Positions 53,903 through 64,000 of a stretch of DNA of 64,000 nucleotides are shown here, piece after piece. How positions within the stretch are numbered: the stretch's first letter is position 1; the number at the start of each line of letters is the position of its first letter. The notes under the pieces are model-generated. The model saw nothing but the letters and a program-made list of their open reading frames with translations, was not told the DNA's origin and searched no databases. Origin of the DNA: Chrysopilus asiliformis (taxonomy: Eukaryota > Arthropoda > Insecta > Diptera > Rhagionidae); the NCBI GenBank assembly GCA_964034945.1, contig OZ035960.1, forward strand, positions 26,461,487 through 26,525,486, written 5' to 3'. Position numbers and translations under genes: made by a program.

Positions 53903-55508
53903 ATGGCCGATACGCAACTATATGAATTGCTTGGTGTAAGCAAAAACGCTACAGATGCTGAAATCAAAAAGGTAAGCCGTCCAATAACCTCAAAGCGAGG
54001 AACTTTTTATTTCACTTTCACGTTTTATTCGGTTGCATTTTCACCAATGAAAATCACAACGATGTAAATTAAATCGATGGAAATCGCGGCCTGCGTCTTA
54101 ATTATGTAATTAACATTGAACGAATGGAAATCCGTAAAGATTTTTTTGCAAAATGGCGCTTGTGCTGAGCAATTGTGTTTTATTCGGTCAATTGTCAAAA
54201 CAGCAAGAGCAGATGGCAGCGAAACTAATTGGGGAATTTTCGTTTTAGAACTATAGGAAGCTCGCCAAAGAGTTTCATCCCGACAAAAATCCCGAGGCTG
54301 GTGAGAAATTCAAGGAGATATCCTTCGCATATGAAGTTCTTTCAGATCCAGAGAAACGCGACACTTACGATCGATATGGTTTGAAGGGGCTGCAGGAGGG
54401 CGGAATGGACTCAGGGCCGGAGGGCATATTTCAGCATTTGTTTGGCGGATTCTCGACTGGACGCGAGCGTGAGAAGCGCATAAAGGAAATTGTAATGAAA
54501 ATCCCGGTGACTTTGGAGGATCTCTACAATGGCAACAAGACTGTGCCGGCTGAATTCACTAGGTAAAACTTTAACAGTAACAAAGAACATAGATAGTAAT
54601 ACTCTGATAAATAGGAAGCAGTTCTGCCCACATTGTGAGGGTCGCGGCGGTGCAGCTGGCTGCACTGAGAAATGCCGGACTTGTGATGGAAAAGGTTCCA
54701 TGCTCGTAATGCAGAGAATCGCTATCAATATCCTTGGACAGGTAAGTGAAATTATCACTAAGGGTTTTCTTAGGAATTTTGAGATATTTATTAACCATGT
54801 TGCTTGCAGGTAAATAAACCATGTTCCACTTGTAGTGGCCGAGGTATTATCGTTAGTGATCAAAACTTGTGTGGAAGTTGTCACGGCGCAAGAATCGTAG
54901 AACAAAAACATAGTATCGATGTACATATAGATAAAGGAATGCATCATATGCAAAAAATTCTATTCCGATCGGAAGGTCACCAGAACACTGAGGGCGAACG
55001 TGGTGACGTTATTGTTCTGTTGGCGCAGGAGGAACATGATGTATTTGAAAGGCGTCAGGATGATCTGATTATACGTAAAGTCGAGATAAATCTTTCGCAG
55101 GCATTATGCGGATTAGAGTATGTATTTAAGCACTTGGATGGCCGTGACATAGTCGTAAGAAGTACACCGGGACACATTATTAAAACTGGCGATGTTAAGG
55201 GTATCGTTGGCGAAGGTATGCCCATTTACAAGAATCCATTCGAGAAGGGTAATCTGTACATTGAGTTTATGGTACAATTCCCGCCAAATAACTTTGCTAC
55301 CGAGGAACAAATGAAACAATTAGAAATGGTTTTACCGCCACGGACACCAGTTATCATACCGATCGGTGAGCATGTCGAAGAAGTTGATTTGCACGACCTG
55401 CAGCCTAGATCGGATAGCTACAGTGGACACGGCGTAAGTTACGAGGACGGTGACTACGATGATGATTTCCGGGGTGGAGGATCGGGCATACAGTGCCAGG
55501 CACAATAA
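53903..55508 (+). CDS. DnaJ-H: Type I DnaJ/Hsp40 co-chaperone, DNAJA2-like (four exons)
   Basis: Exons 53903-53971, 54249-54562, 54615-54741 and 54810-55508 give a 402-residue protein, the usual length of DNAJA-type proteins. The J-domain (residues about 5-70) stimulates Hsp70 ATPase and has HPD at 33-35. A short Gly/Phe region follows ([18 protein letters not shown]). The zinc-binding domain has [24 protein letters not shown] and CGSCHGAR. The substrate-binding C-terminal domain includes FKHLDGR and [13 protein letters not shown]. The protein ends CQAQ, a CaaX-type box that predicts farnesylation and membrane association. The J-domain and FKHLDGR resemble human DNAJA2 and fly DnaJ-H more than DNAJA1. 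The exact fly symbol is inferred. Introns are 277, 52 and 68 bp and in phase. Confidence 0.93.
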
Positions 55509-55580
55509 GTTAATTTATATATTTTTTTCAAAATTTCACCCTTGTCAAGATTGTGCAGTTCGCAAGAACCATCATTTCTA

Positions 55581-55586
55581 ATTAAA
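55581..55586 (+). terminator. Probable poly(A) signal of the DnaJ gene
   Basis: ATTAAA lies 73 bases after the stop codon and is followed by a T-rich stretch. It is the nearest canonical-variant signal. Confidence 0.5.
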
Positions 55587-57362
55587 GAACTGTTTTTTTG
55601 CCTGTAAAAGATTTTAATTTATTAACCATCATACAAATTATCGAATGCGGGATTTATTGTACTTTAATCTTCAGTTTTTAAAGTTTTCAAAATCATTTGC
55701 CACAAATCTATTACACAGGGAAGCAGCTCATTCAAAAATTTTAGTGTGATCACCGGGTGATTTGCATATTTTTCATGTTCAATGACTAATACTCGACGAG
55801 ACAAAGAAGATAAAATTTCGTAACAAGAAACAATCATCTGTAAACACTTTCATCACTGGGCATTAAAACGTGCGGTCACTATGACGTTATAAAAGAAATT
55901 GATTTTTCATTTTCTTTTGCATTATTTTCAGCATTTCTAATGCCCGATAAAAACAAATGCAACTCGGTAACCACAATAGAATTTTAATCAACAATATAAA
56001 CTTAATAACATTATTTTTGAAACAATAATCTTAATAAAAAAACAGAGCAAAAATAACTTGTATTTAAGCATGGCTAAATTAAATAGTATATTCCACCAAA
56101 TCGATGGATATTATTTATAAAAATCGCTAATCAATTATTTTCATATTTGATTAATGGAATTATAGTAAATATATTAAAATATCAAATGAAACAATAAAAA
56201 AATAAAATACAGTAAACAACATTTCCAATGCAACTCAGTTTTTATTTTAAGATATTTATAAATTATCCAAAAAAAAACTATTCTTTGTCCATTTACAGCA
56301 AGAACAAATATAAAAAAAAAATTAAAATAAAATACAATAAAAAATTCTATTTTAACAAAATATCTTATAAATGACATCATAAATTATTTATTGAATTTCT
56401 TAATATTGTGACTAAGATAAATATTAATTGAAAAATCTTTTTGATCCGTTTTAATTTGTACTAAAAAAAAACTCTGTTTACGAAATCTAAATCGCTTTGT
56501 GCAGAGTTCACATTGGCGTTCACAAATTGTATTTTTGACATTCTGTATCTTCAACTAGCAGTAAAAATCTCTTTATATTTACGTCGGGAAAAGTGAATAT
56601 GTAGACTTTAATTAGACAATTCAAAAATCGTGAAATATGCTCAAAAGGTTAATATTTTATGCTAATTTCAATAATATTTAGAGTTCGCAAACAAATATTT
56701 TCAGAAAAGCATTTTAGTTTTGCTGTTTTTACCATTTAAAATTGTAGAAAAAGCAATCAGATAAGTTTTTGAAATGTCAAAGTGGTCGATGTTAAATTGT
56801 CAAACTCATATTACAGTAAGATTCCGATTTGTGAATAGCGCCACACCCCATTTCTTTAGTCAGCAATTTTCAAATTGCTTCTTCGCATTTGTAGCTCTTC
56901 TTTGAAAGATTTTTAACACTGAAGAGGTTTTAATGGAAAATGCTTTCACAAAGAAATGACACGATGTCGTTTTGAATGACACTAAGGATATGTAAAAGTT
57001 TTACATTTTCACTATGTTTAAAGTAATTTTTCTTTTTAACTGAGGAAATTTGTTGGTTTTAATAAGCACTCTACAAATAAAGGAGAAAACTAAAATAACC
57101 TCAAGAATTAATTGTTAAAAAAACTTGAATTTGGATTAGTATTTTGCATAATTTGACCAAATTATTGTAAACACTTGAAATAATTTTCATGTAGAGATAC
57201 CGGTGAGAGGTTATTTAAATAAAAGAACAAAAAAAAATGTACCATTAAATGAAGTTATTTGTTTACAATGTAAAACAGTTTCAGAACATCGTTTTTACGG
57301 TAGGTAGTTGAATGACGAAAGTCGACACTAGTTTTTCTGTGAAAAAATCGTGGTTAATTTTC
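55587..57362. other. Intergenic, nothing recognised
   Basis: Very AT-rich. Only short chance frames are present; no RNA gene or element identified. Confidence 0.4.
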
Positions 57363-57365
57363 TTA

Positions 57366-57492
57366 GTGCCGTTTGCACCAATGAAACTTAGCAATTTCTG
57401 TACAACTTAAATCATTTGAGTCCCAGAATTTCAACGATTTAAGTAGGCAAACCGCAACTTAATTTTTTAAGAATAGTACGCGCAAACCAGCC
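57366..57492. repeat. Short Harbinger-like MITE copy, 127 bp
   Basis: It starts GTGCCGTTTGCACC and ends GCGCAAACCAGCC, matching the terminal motifs at 2769-3232. TTA lies outside both ends (57363-57365, 57493-57495). The interior shares CAACTTAAATCATTTGAGTC-like and AAGTAGGCAAACCGCAAC words with 3110-3170. Confidence 0.6.
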
Positions 57493-57495
57493 TTA

Positions 57496-58279
57496 CTCAT
57501 ACACATGAGTATTATCTGATAAGTGGTTTTTGGAATATTCTGAAATCATTTCGTGGTTTTATTTAATAACGTGCTAAGTATTTGATAGATGAGGATAAGT
57601 AAAACTGTAGATAAAACTTCCGGCCTTACTAAGTTCTAGCGGTACTAAATTCCATCCTAAAAGTCTAAAGCGTGATGTATTTTATGGACAACCCTAACCC
57701 ATTCACAATTTAAAAAATTAGTGATTTCTTTGGTAAGTTTTAATTTAATTAAAATATAGCTATTTTAAATTGAGATTTTGGGAGAAAAGGCTTGTAAAAT
57801 ACTTTGGAGAAGTGAAAACAATCGAAAATGTTTGAGTAAAAACTAATGTAAAATCATTAATTCAACATAAAAATATGAGGGGTACTCAGATTTGATATTA
57901 AATAGCTGTTATCGTTGTAAAATGGTATTAATTGTTAAAATTTTGTAACAACAAAATACGCGGCAACATTTTTTACAATTTTACCACAATTTATAATGGT
58001 ATTAACCGCGTGTATGTATTTTCGATTTTCCTACAACCGCAAAGACTGCGTTCACGATTCGGGGAAAAGCATTAGCAATTAGTATTCTTTTGTATTATTT
58101 TACTACGATAACAGCAACTGTGAATACACCTATGATTTGGATAGGTAGAATTTCTTAGGTAAATTTTGTTGAATTTTGGAGATTAATTAAAAATATTTAA
58201 TTTGCAAAAGAATCTTACTTTTTATTTTCCTTAAATGTTTTTTTTTAATTTTTTTTTATTGAACAGATATTGTTTAATT
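57496..58279. other. Intergenic, nothing recognised
   Basis: AT-rich with no coding or repeat structure I can support. Confidence 0.35.
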
Positions 58280-58733
58280 ACTTTCCTCTGCTATAGAAGG
58301 AAAGTATTGTATACATGACGGAGACAGACTCGAGAACAGTGGCAGGCAGAAAATTTCCAATCAGTACGAAATCCGTTTCAGGCAAAATTTTGAGGTTGTC
58401 CGTCTGGCGGTCTTAAATAACTAGAACGCGTTGAGCTAGCGAGTAGCTCTCTATAATTTTTTTTTCTTGAAAAAATACGGTTTTAGAACATTTCTCGAAC
58501 ACTCGCTTTGGGGAAAACTAAAATATAACATTCTCAAAATTCTCAAAATAACGGTTCTCAAAATATTTGAAAAAAATTAAATTTCTCGAAAACCGCGCTT
58601 TCGAATACATGCAAAAATTTCCTGCCTTTTTTCCTTTAATGGTTTTGACGTCGAGATACGTTTGACGTCGATTTCTCGAAATTTTTGAGGAAACTCAATA
58701 TTGCAGAGGAAAGTTTTGTGTTGATCACAACTG
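58280..58733 (+). repeat. Dispersed repeat family, copy C (best-preserved ends)
   Basis: It begins ACTTTCCTCTGCTATAGAAG and ends GCAGAGGAAAGTTTTGTGTT then GATCACAACTG. The 12-bp ACTTTCCTCTGC / GCAGAGGAAAGT pair is a perfect inverted repeat. The interior includes ATGACGGAGAC and AAATCCGTTTCAGGCAAAAT, shared with copy B. It has no coding capacity. Confidence 0.65.
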
Positions 58734-59780
58734 AAATTTTGTTTCTTTGAATACTAGAGTCCAGTAAGACATCGACGAATTGTCTTGATTACACTCCAAT
58801 TATAGAAAAGTAAAATTTAATTGCGAATAACTACCCCATTTCAATTGCTTTAATAGCGCTTTAAATACCGCAAGAGTATCTGATATCTTCCATACCTAGA
58901 AGATTGTTTCTACTGCCCATCTTTAGAGCTTGGCAGTATGATATTGATTTTTACCATAAAGTTTTATTTTTAAAGTTTTGTTGGAAGAAATGTTTTTTAC
59001 TATATACAATATTTTCTGTTTGATATTATAATTTAATTATATATATTTTTTTTTCATAAAATTTTAGAAGTGTATAAGCAATGATAAATTTAGAAATTTT
59101 CTTTCACGGAAAAGTGAATAATATTGGAAAAACTTTCGATGTCTTTATGTGAAATATCGTAAGTCGGTAAGTTTGTTTACAACACAGCTAAGGGAAAAAC
59201 GCTTTACAATGCGATATCTTATCATTTGTTTACATTGGTTAGTTACAGAAAAGTTACGTCAAAGAAAATAAACAGCATCCAAAAAGATAGCTGTGTACTT
59301 AAATTTTTGTCTGGAGAGCATCTATTGAGAAAAAATGTTTTCTGAATTTTAGATAGATTTTCAATTTAATGCTGTCATGAAAATGGGAATATAATGGAGC
59401 AAGTGGTTTTTTGTCCTTGGCTTTCTCAAAAACGACTTAATTGATTGCGAAGAGATTTAAGCATCTTATGGTCTGTGTTCTTAAACTTTGAAAATACGCA
59501 AACCTCTAAATTTTATATTGGTCAAGAAATGTTTTTACTCTTAATAGACACATATTTTGAATTACATTTTGGTAATTCATTTAGGTGCAATAAACTCACA
59601 ATAACTAATTTAATAAAATAATAAAAAGTATATAATGAAAAATTAAAAGTTTTATGTGCAGAATAGTGTTGTTTTTTCCATAACAGTATTTCAATGTTGG
59701 GTTCAATATTCGGAACATTTATCCTATAGTCTGGGCCAGACATTCTACCGATTCCGATATTTAGTTTTATTTGTTTGTTA
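58734..59780. other. Intergenic, nothing recognised
   Basis: AT-rich with no supportable gene or element. Confidence 0.35.
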
Positions 59781-60180
59781 GTCAGTTTGTTCGTTGGTTT
59801 GTTAGGGTCAAATCTTGCAATCTAATTTTGATCCATTTTCACTATACCAATTGACTTGAAAATTTTCACACATACGACATAACGCCGATGACAATGCAAT
59901 ATGTGTTAGTATGTCCGAGAAAAAACAAAATGGCGGACGGCGGACGCCATTTCGTCCAAATTACACTAACGAAGTGTCCATCGTGAGTGGTCTCAAATGA
60001 AAGAGCTTTAGAAAAGAATGATCGGGATTTATTGGAAAGTCAAGAAAAAACAATAAGGCGACCGGCAGACGAACTAACGAGGTATCCATCCATCGTGTTG
60101 GGTCTTAAAGGAAAGAGTTATAACTCAGGAAAAAATAAAATGGCGACTAGAAAGTATAAAATTTTTTTAAACAAGCTTTC
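59781..60180 (+). repeat. Old dispersed repeat with two diverged tandem units
   Basis: The phrases AAAATGGCGGACGG...CACTAACGAAGTGTCCATCGTG and GGCGACCGGCAGACGAACTAACGAGGTATCCATCCATCGTG are diverged copies about 130 bp apart. A TTTG/TTAGT-rich stretch precedes them. The 82-codon frame across it is not convincing as a gene. Confidence 0.45.
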
Positions 60181-60417
60181 AAGTATACTAAAAATTAAAA
60201 AAAAAAACACTGTTTTTCATAGGGAGTTGGACTGAAAAATAACTCTTTTATTTCGCTTTTTTAAAGCCAAATTGAGACAAAAAAATATGTTTATTTTTTT
60301 ACCTACTAAAACCTTGTTTTTTTAATTTTTTTTTTTTGATTTGTTTGGGTTGATAAAAATGAGATAAATGTTCAAGTATCGTAAACCTAATTAAGTTTTT
60401 TTTATCAGTTTGTGAGA

Positions 60418-60527
60418 CATGCAATTTTTTACCACTAGATGATTAAAGCTTACTTAATTTTTTTTTATGAATTTTAATAAAAAAAATTAAGTAAGCTTTA
60501 GTCATCTAGTGGTAAGAAATTTGCATG
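60418..60527. repeat. Fold-back MITE, 110 bp
   Basis: The arms CATGCAATTTTTTACCACTA... and ...TAGTGGTAAGAAATTTGCATG are near-perfect inverted copies of about 48 bp around a small AT-rich loop. No clear target duplication. Confidence 0.8.
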
Positions 60528-61667
60528 CTCAGTTTTAATTGTTCGTCTAGTCTGGAACAAATTGATTTTGTGTCTCGTCTGATCAAGAGATCCATATAAT
60601 TATAATTAGTCAATTTAAAGTCAAACACATACCAGTAATAAAAACAAATCTACTAACTGTTGATGTAGTTTGTCCACAATTTGAAGTGAAAATTTTCACA
60701 AAAAAGGCATTAGAAAAAATAGCGGGCTAACGACATCAAAAATATGTTTTTAGAAAGGCTTAAAATAATATTTATTTTAAAATTTGAAGTGATTTTTCTA
60801 AAGAGCTATAACAATTGCAATAGCGCAAGAATAGAATTTTTGAAAAAAATGTTCTTTTCAAGTCAAATATAATTGATCATTTGAAGGTTAACGTACTTGG
60901 TACACCTTGACTTGAAAACACGAGGGTATTATTGATATTTATCAGAGTAAGACACATGATAAGTGATATCACTGAATTAAATGTTGACAAAAATAATCTT
61001 TCAGAAATGCTGTCTATGGAGTATCTGCCGCCATATCATGTATGAATACAATGTCGAGGAGAACAGTAAGATGATAAGATCTTAAATTAGTGCCTAACAG
61101 ATTAAATAAGCTGATAAAAATATGAAATTTATGTACACAGTGATTTTAGCTTACAAAAACAGAAATTTCTTCCATGATAATAGAAAATAAGTAAACTTGT
61201 GTATTTAGATGATAACATAGGGTGGATCTGAAAATATTTTTTCTTACTTCTCCTCTATAGAATATGGAAAGGGGGGGTGGGATATAAAATCGAAAAGTCG
61301 ATGAATTATTGCGGAACGGAAAATACTAAATTTTAGCCGTTAATGCCAGGTGACTTTGAATTTTTATTGATTGGCGAAAATAATTTGACGCCCTGTAGAT
61401 TAACAATAATTTATATGTGCGTGTTCGTGTACATCTATATCTTTCACGAGGTACTTTTGTTAATCTTAAAACGAAAAAAATATTGGGCAAATACTCCAAG
61501 TGCTACTTGACTTTGCTAGCCAGCCTAACTGAATCGAAGATTTAGTTCACATTCGCTCATCTCGGACTTAAGAAGTCTGATTGGATTTCAGTTGACTTCA
61601 TCAAAGTGTTTTATTGAATTAGAATCTAAAATCTAAAAATAGCAACGATCTTTGAAAACCACACATA
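60528..61667. other. Intergenic / 5' flank of the kinase-like gene
   Basis: AT-rich, no other gene recognised. The last ~150 bases have a more balanced composition and probably include the promoter and leader of the gene that starts at 61668, but no defined element is claimed. Confidence 0.4.
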
Positions 61668-62370
61668 ATGGAATTAGCGACAATTAAGAATAAAGATAGC
61701 ACCAATGGGGATAATGTTGGAACTTATAGGCCAATTTCACCGGACATCAACGAAACTGAAAATTGCAACACAATTTTAAAGCCAGGAAGTAAGATTCGTC
61801 CAGAATTTTCTGTTGAACAAATTGAAAAATTAGTGGAACGCCTTTATGGGATTACAGTTGGAGATATAAAGGAATTAGTTTCGTATGACGATAGAAATTT
61901 TCTGATCCACGAAGACAAGTATTATCAAATTTTTAACAATTTAATTTTTTAGTGCAGTAACTAATGGAGTAAAAAAACATTACAGAAATATAAAAAACCC
62001 ACTAATTACGAATGCCTGGCCACATGGATACGTTTTAAAGGTTTTAAACTCCCTCGATTCACAAAATCTGGAATTCGTCGACGCCCAAACTCAGATACTC
62101 CTTTATTTAAGTAAATAGAAATAATTTTTTCTATTAATGTTTTTTGCTAAAACGTAAAATTTGCTTGCAGGACAGAAAAAAATTACTTGCCCAAATCCAA
62201 TTATGAATGTTTATGGGAAATACTATTCGACGGAATTTGAGAACGGTGTTAATCATGTGATCAGGCTGTTGGAATTTCAACCGGGCAAAATACTCCATGA
62301 AGTCCCATCAACGAAACATTTATTCTATCAGTGTGGTGAATTTGTTGGCATGCTCGACAAGTTACTAAAG
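61668..62370 (+). CDS. Hydroxylysine-kinase-like (APH-fold) gene, first three exons, runs off the window
   Basis: Proposed exons are 61668-61918, 61986-62110 and 62171-62370, joined by 67- and 60-bp GT-AG introns in phase. The N-terminal lobe of an aminoglycoside-phosphotransferase/hydroxylysine-kinase protein is visible: KPGSKIRPEFSVEQIEKLVE, LVSYDDRNFLIHED (glycine-rich-loop equivalent), GYVLKVLNSLDSQN (the Lys that should bind ATP), and VIRLLEFQPGKILHEV with CGEFVGMLDKLLK. The catalytic HGD-type loop is expected in later exons beyond the right edge or in the unresolved sequence. An alternative acceptor at 61951-61952 would make a 34-bp intron and is less likely. Known members (human HYKK) phosphorylate 5-hydroxy-L-lysine; the substrate here is inferred from family only. 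Confidence 0.75.
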
Positions 62371-62752
62371 GTAAATATAGTTTAAGATCTCATAAACAAT
62401 TTACTTCAATTGAATTGACTCTAATTTGATTAAAATGTTAACTTTCACTTGGATCGAGAGTAATGTGTGATAACATACGAAATCTATGTTTATTATAATG
62501 GCCGCTTATTTATAATAATTTTATTTAATCAAGAATGTTTGATAATCGTGAGTGTTTATTCGTATTAGACGAGAATATTCGACTTATTTTGCGTGTTTCG
62601 AATAGACTTTGTTTGTTAAAGTGATTAACATGATCTTTAAATTAATTTAAAAAAAATAATATGTACATGCGTTATAAAAATAGTTTGCAAAATTTAGTTA
62701 TTAAGGCAATTATTTCTCAATATTGGCAAGGATTTATGTAGCTAGTGTTTAA

Positions 62753-62904
62753 CACATTGACTGCCACACCAATTTTGCAAAAATGTAAGGGAGATGCCAA
62801 TACATGTAGACGTATGTAGAATGTACGTATGTATGAATGTATGTATGTATGCATATAGATTGTAGACCCAGCTATCGAAAAGGATAGCCTTGGCAGTCAA
62901 TGTG
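62753..62904. mobile_element. piggyBac-type MITE, 152 bp, in the kinase-gene intron
   Basis: Perfect 14-bp terminal inverted repeats CACATTGACTGCCA / TGGCAGTCAATGTG, each flanked by TTAA (62749-62752 and 62905-62908). TTAA target duplication is specific to piggyBac elements. The interior has a (GTAT)n run near 62825-62850. Non-coding. Confidence 0.88.
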
Positions 62905-62908
62905 TTAA

Positions 62909-64000
62909 CGTGTTTTTAAAATGCTCAATTTCTTTATCAGAGAAACCATTAGACTTTGGGCGTATATTTTTTACTGACAGTGTCTTAAACCCGATAAAAT
63001 TTATGAAGACGAAATGTATTTAAATTCGACATAACTGTTCGACACATCAAAATTCAATCGGAACACTCCTCCATCTTACGTACAAATGGATTTTTTAAAA
63101 CAAAAATTTTGTCTGTCATCATATAGAGTATTTGACGATCGGTCCCTGGCATTTGCAGTTTTCCCTATGTCTAAGGCCCCGTGTACATTTGACAGTTTAT
63201 TCCGCGAATTTTATTCTGTGACACTAAATTCAAGTCTCACAACCATTTACATTACGACACAAAATTCCAGAAGTTTATTCCTGAAACAAGTGTCGAGAAT
63301 AAATTACCACAATAAAATTCATACGCGGAAATAATAAAAATCAACGTGAAATTTTTTGAATAAAATTCAAGCTCATTCACACTTTCAGAAGTAACATTGC
63401 ACCTTAAGAAAAAAAATTATATTGCTACGAAAAAACAACTAAATTGAATTCATTCAAAAGTGAAATCTTGGTCTATTTTTTGAATTTCTTCTGAAAAAAT
63501 TGTTCAAAATGCGATTCATTGCATACAAATTTTGATCTAAGGTGAATTTATCCCGTAATTTTATTCTGGATATCAGAATTTTTTTTTGCGAATCTCGTGA
63601 ACTTTATTCAAATTCAACTTGAACTTTTTCATAAAAAAATCCACCAATAAATTCAAATTTTATGAACTTTGGCTGAGTAAATAAAATTTGCTAAATAAAT
63701 TCTGAATAAAATTCGTGGAAAAATTTAAGAAAAAATCGCAAGTGTTAATGAGGCCTAAACTGATGTTTTTCCATTCGAATATCGGATACTAAAACTAGTA
63801 AAGGATATTTTTAATATCTAATACTTTTGCAAAGACTTTTAAAAGATAACGAATTCTCGATTAAAAATTAAACTAAACAAAATTTGAATGTACCCGTAAA
63901 GATTATCTTTTTTCTACGTTAGCATCAGTGTTTTGAAAAAAATCGATGGACATGTGGTGTGTATTGATTTTTTTGGAAATTTCGTATCATTTATTATTTA
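62909..64000 (+). other. Probable intron of the kinase-like gene, to window end
   Basis: No exon matching the C-terminal lobe (HGD...D-F/W-E region) was found before the window edge. AT-rich. The 82-codon frame at 63086-63334 has no recognisable domain. Confidence 0.4.

Noticed and set aside
61919..61952. A 34-bp ultrashort intron in the kinase-like gene
   Set aside because: An acceptor at 61985 gives a normal 67-bp intron that is equally in phase and keeps the conserved sequence on both sides.

Overview
The window reads as nuclear DNA of a dipteran insect. It is strongly AT-rich and has short spliceosomal introns (about 52-100 bp) beside one very long intron. It carries an insect errantivirus (gypsy-type LTR element), an irritans-type mariner, and a nine-zinc-finger U-shaped/FOG orthologue. 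Nothing in the sequence fixes the species. All recognisable host genes lie on the plus strand. Identifications come from motif and family recognition by eye; no search was run.

Layout. 1-9586 is non-coding, with several small inverted-repeat elements. A 42-bp microexon at 9587-9628 probably belongs to u-shaped (ush). It is followed by a ~25.8 kb intron that holds a complete 7.6 kb errantivirus (16171-23779; identical 388-bp LTRs, 4-bp target duplication, gag, pol and env all open), a hAT MITE, a Harbinger-like MITE and older repeats. The main ush exons run from 35408 to 41153 and encode nine zinc fingers, a CtBP-binding motif and two SUMO-acceptor motifs. Downstream are a 72-nt multibranch inverted repeat (42769-42840) and a mariner (43836-45107) with perfect 30-bp terminal repeats but a transposase that appears internally deleted.

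From 46720 to 52219 lies a gene for a leucine-rich-repeat membrane protein. Its signal-peptide segment is separated from the rest of the coding region by a ~3.8 kb insertion (46870-50690). That insertion has ~130-bp inverted ends, 245-bp tandem repeats in its right arm, and a minus-strand cargo: a C2H2/PHD-finger ORF and a short two-exon ORF ending in a SUMO-interaction-like motif. I could not assign it to a transposon family; it is the best candidate here for something undescribed. A complete four-exon type I DnaJ/Hsp40 gene (DNAJA2-like) follows at 53903-55508, with a 372-bp inverted-repeat element about 230 bp upstream of its start codon. The window ends in the first three exons of a hydroxylysine-kinase-like (aminoglycoside-phosphotransferase fold) gene that continues past the right edge.

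The host genes (a transcription cofactor, an adhesion/receptor-like LRR protein, a cytosolic chaperone and a small-molecule kinase) have no obvious joint pathway. The common theme is dense colonisation by mobile elements of many classes: LTR, mariner, hAT, Harbinger-like, piggyBac-like, fold-backs, and an unclassified cargo-bearing inverted-repeat element.
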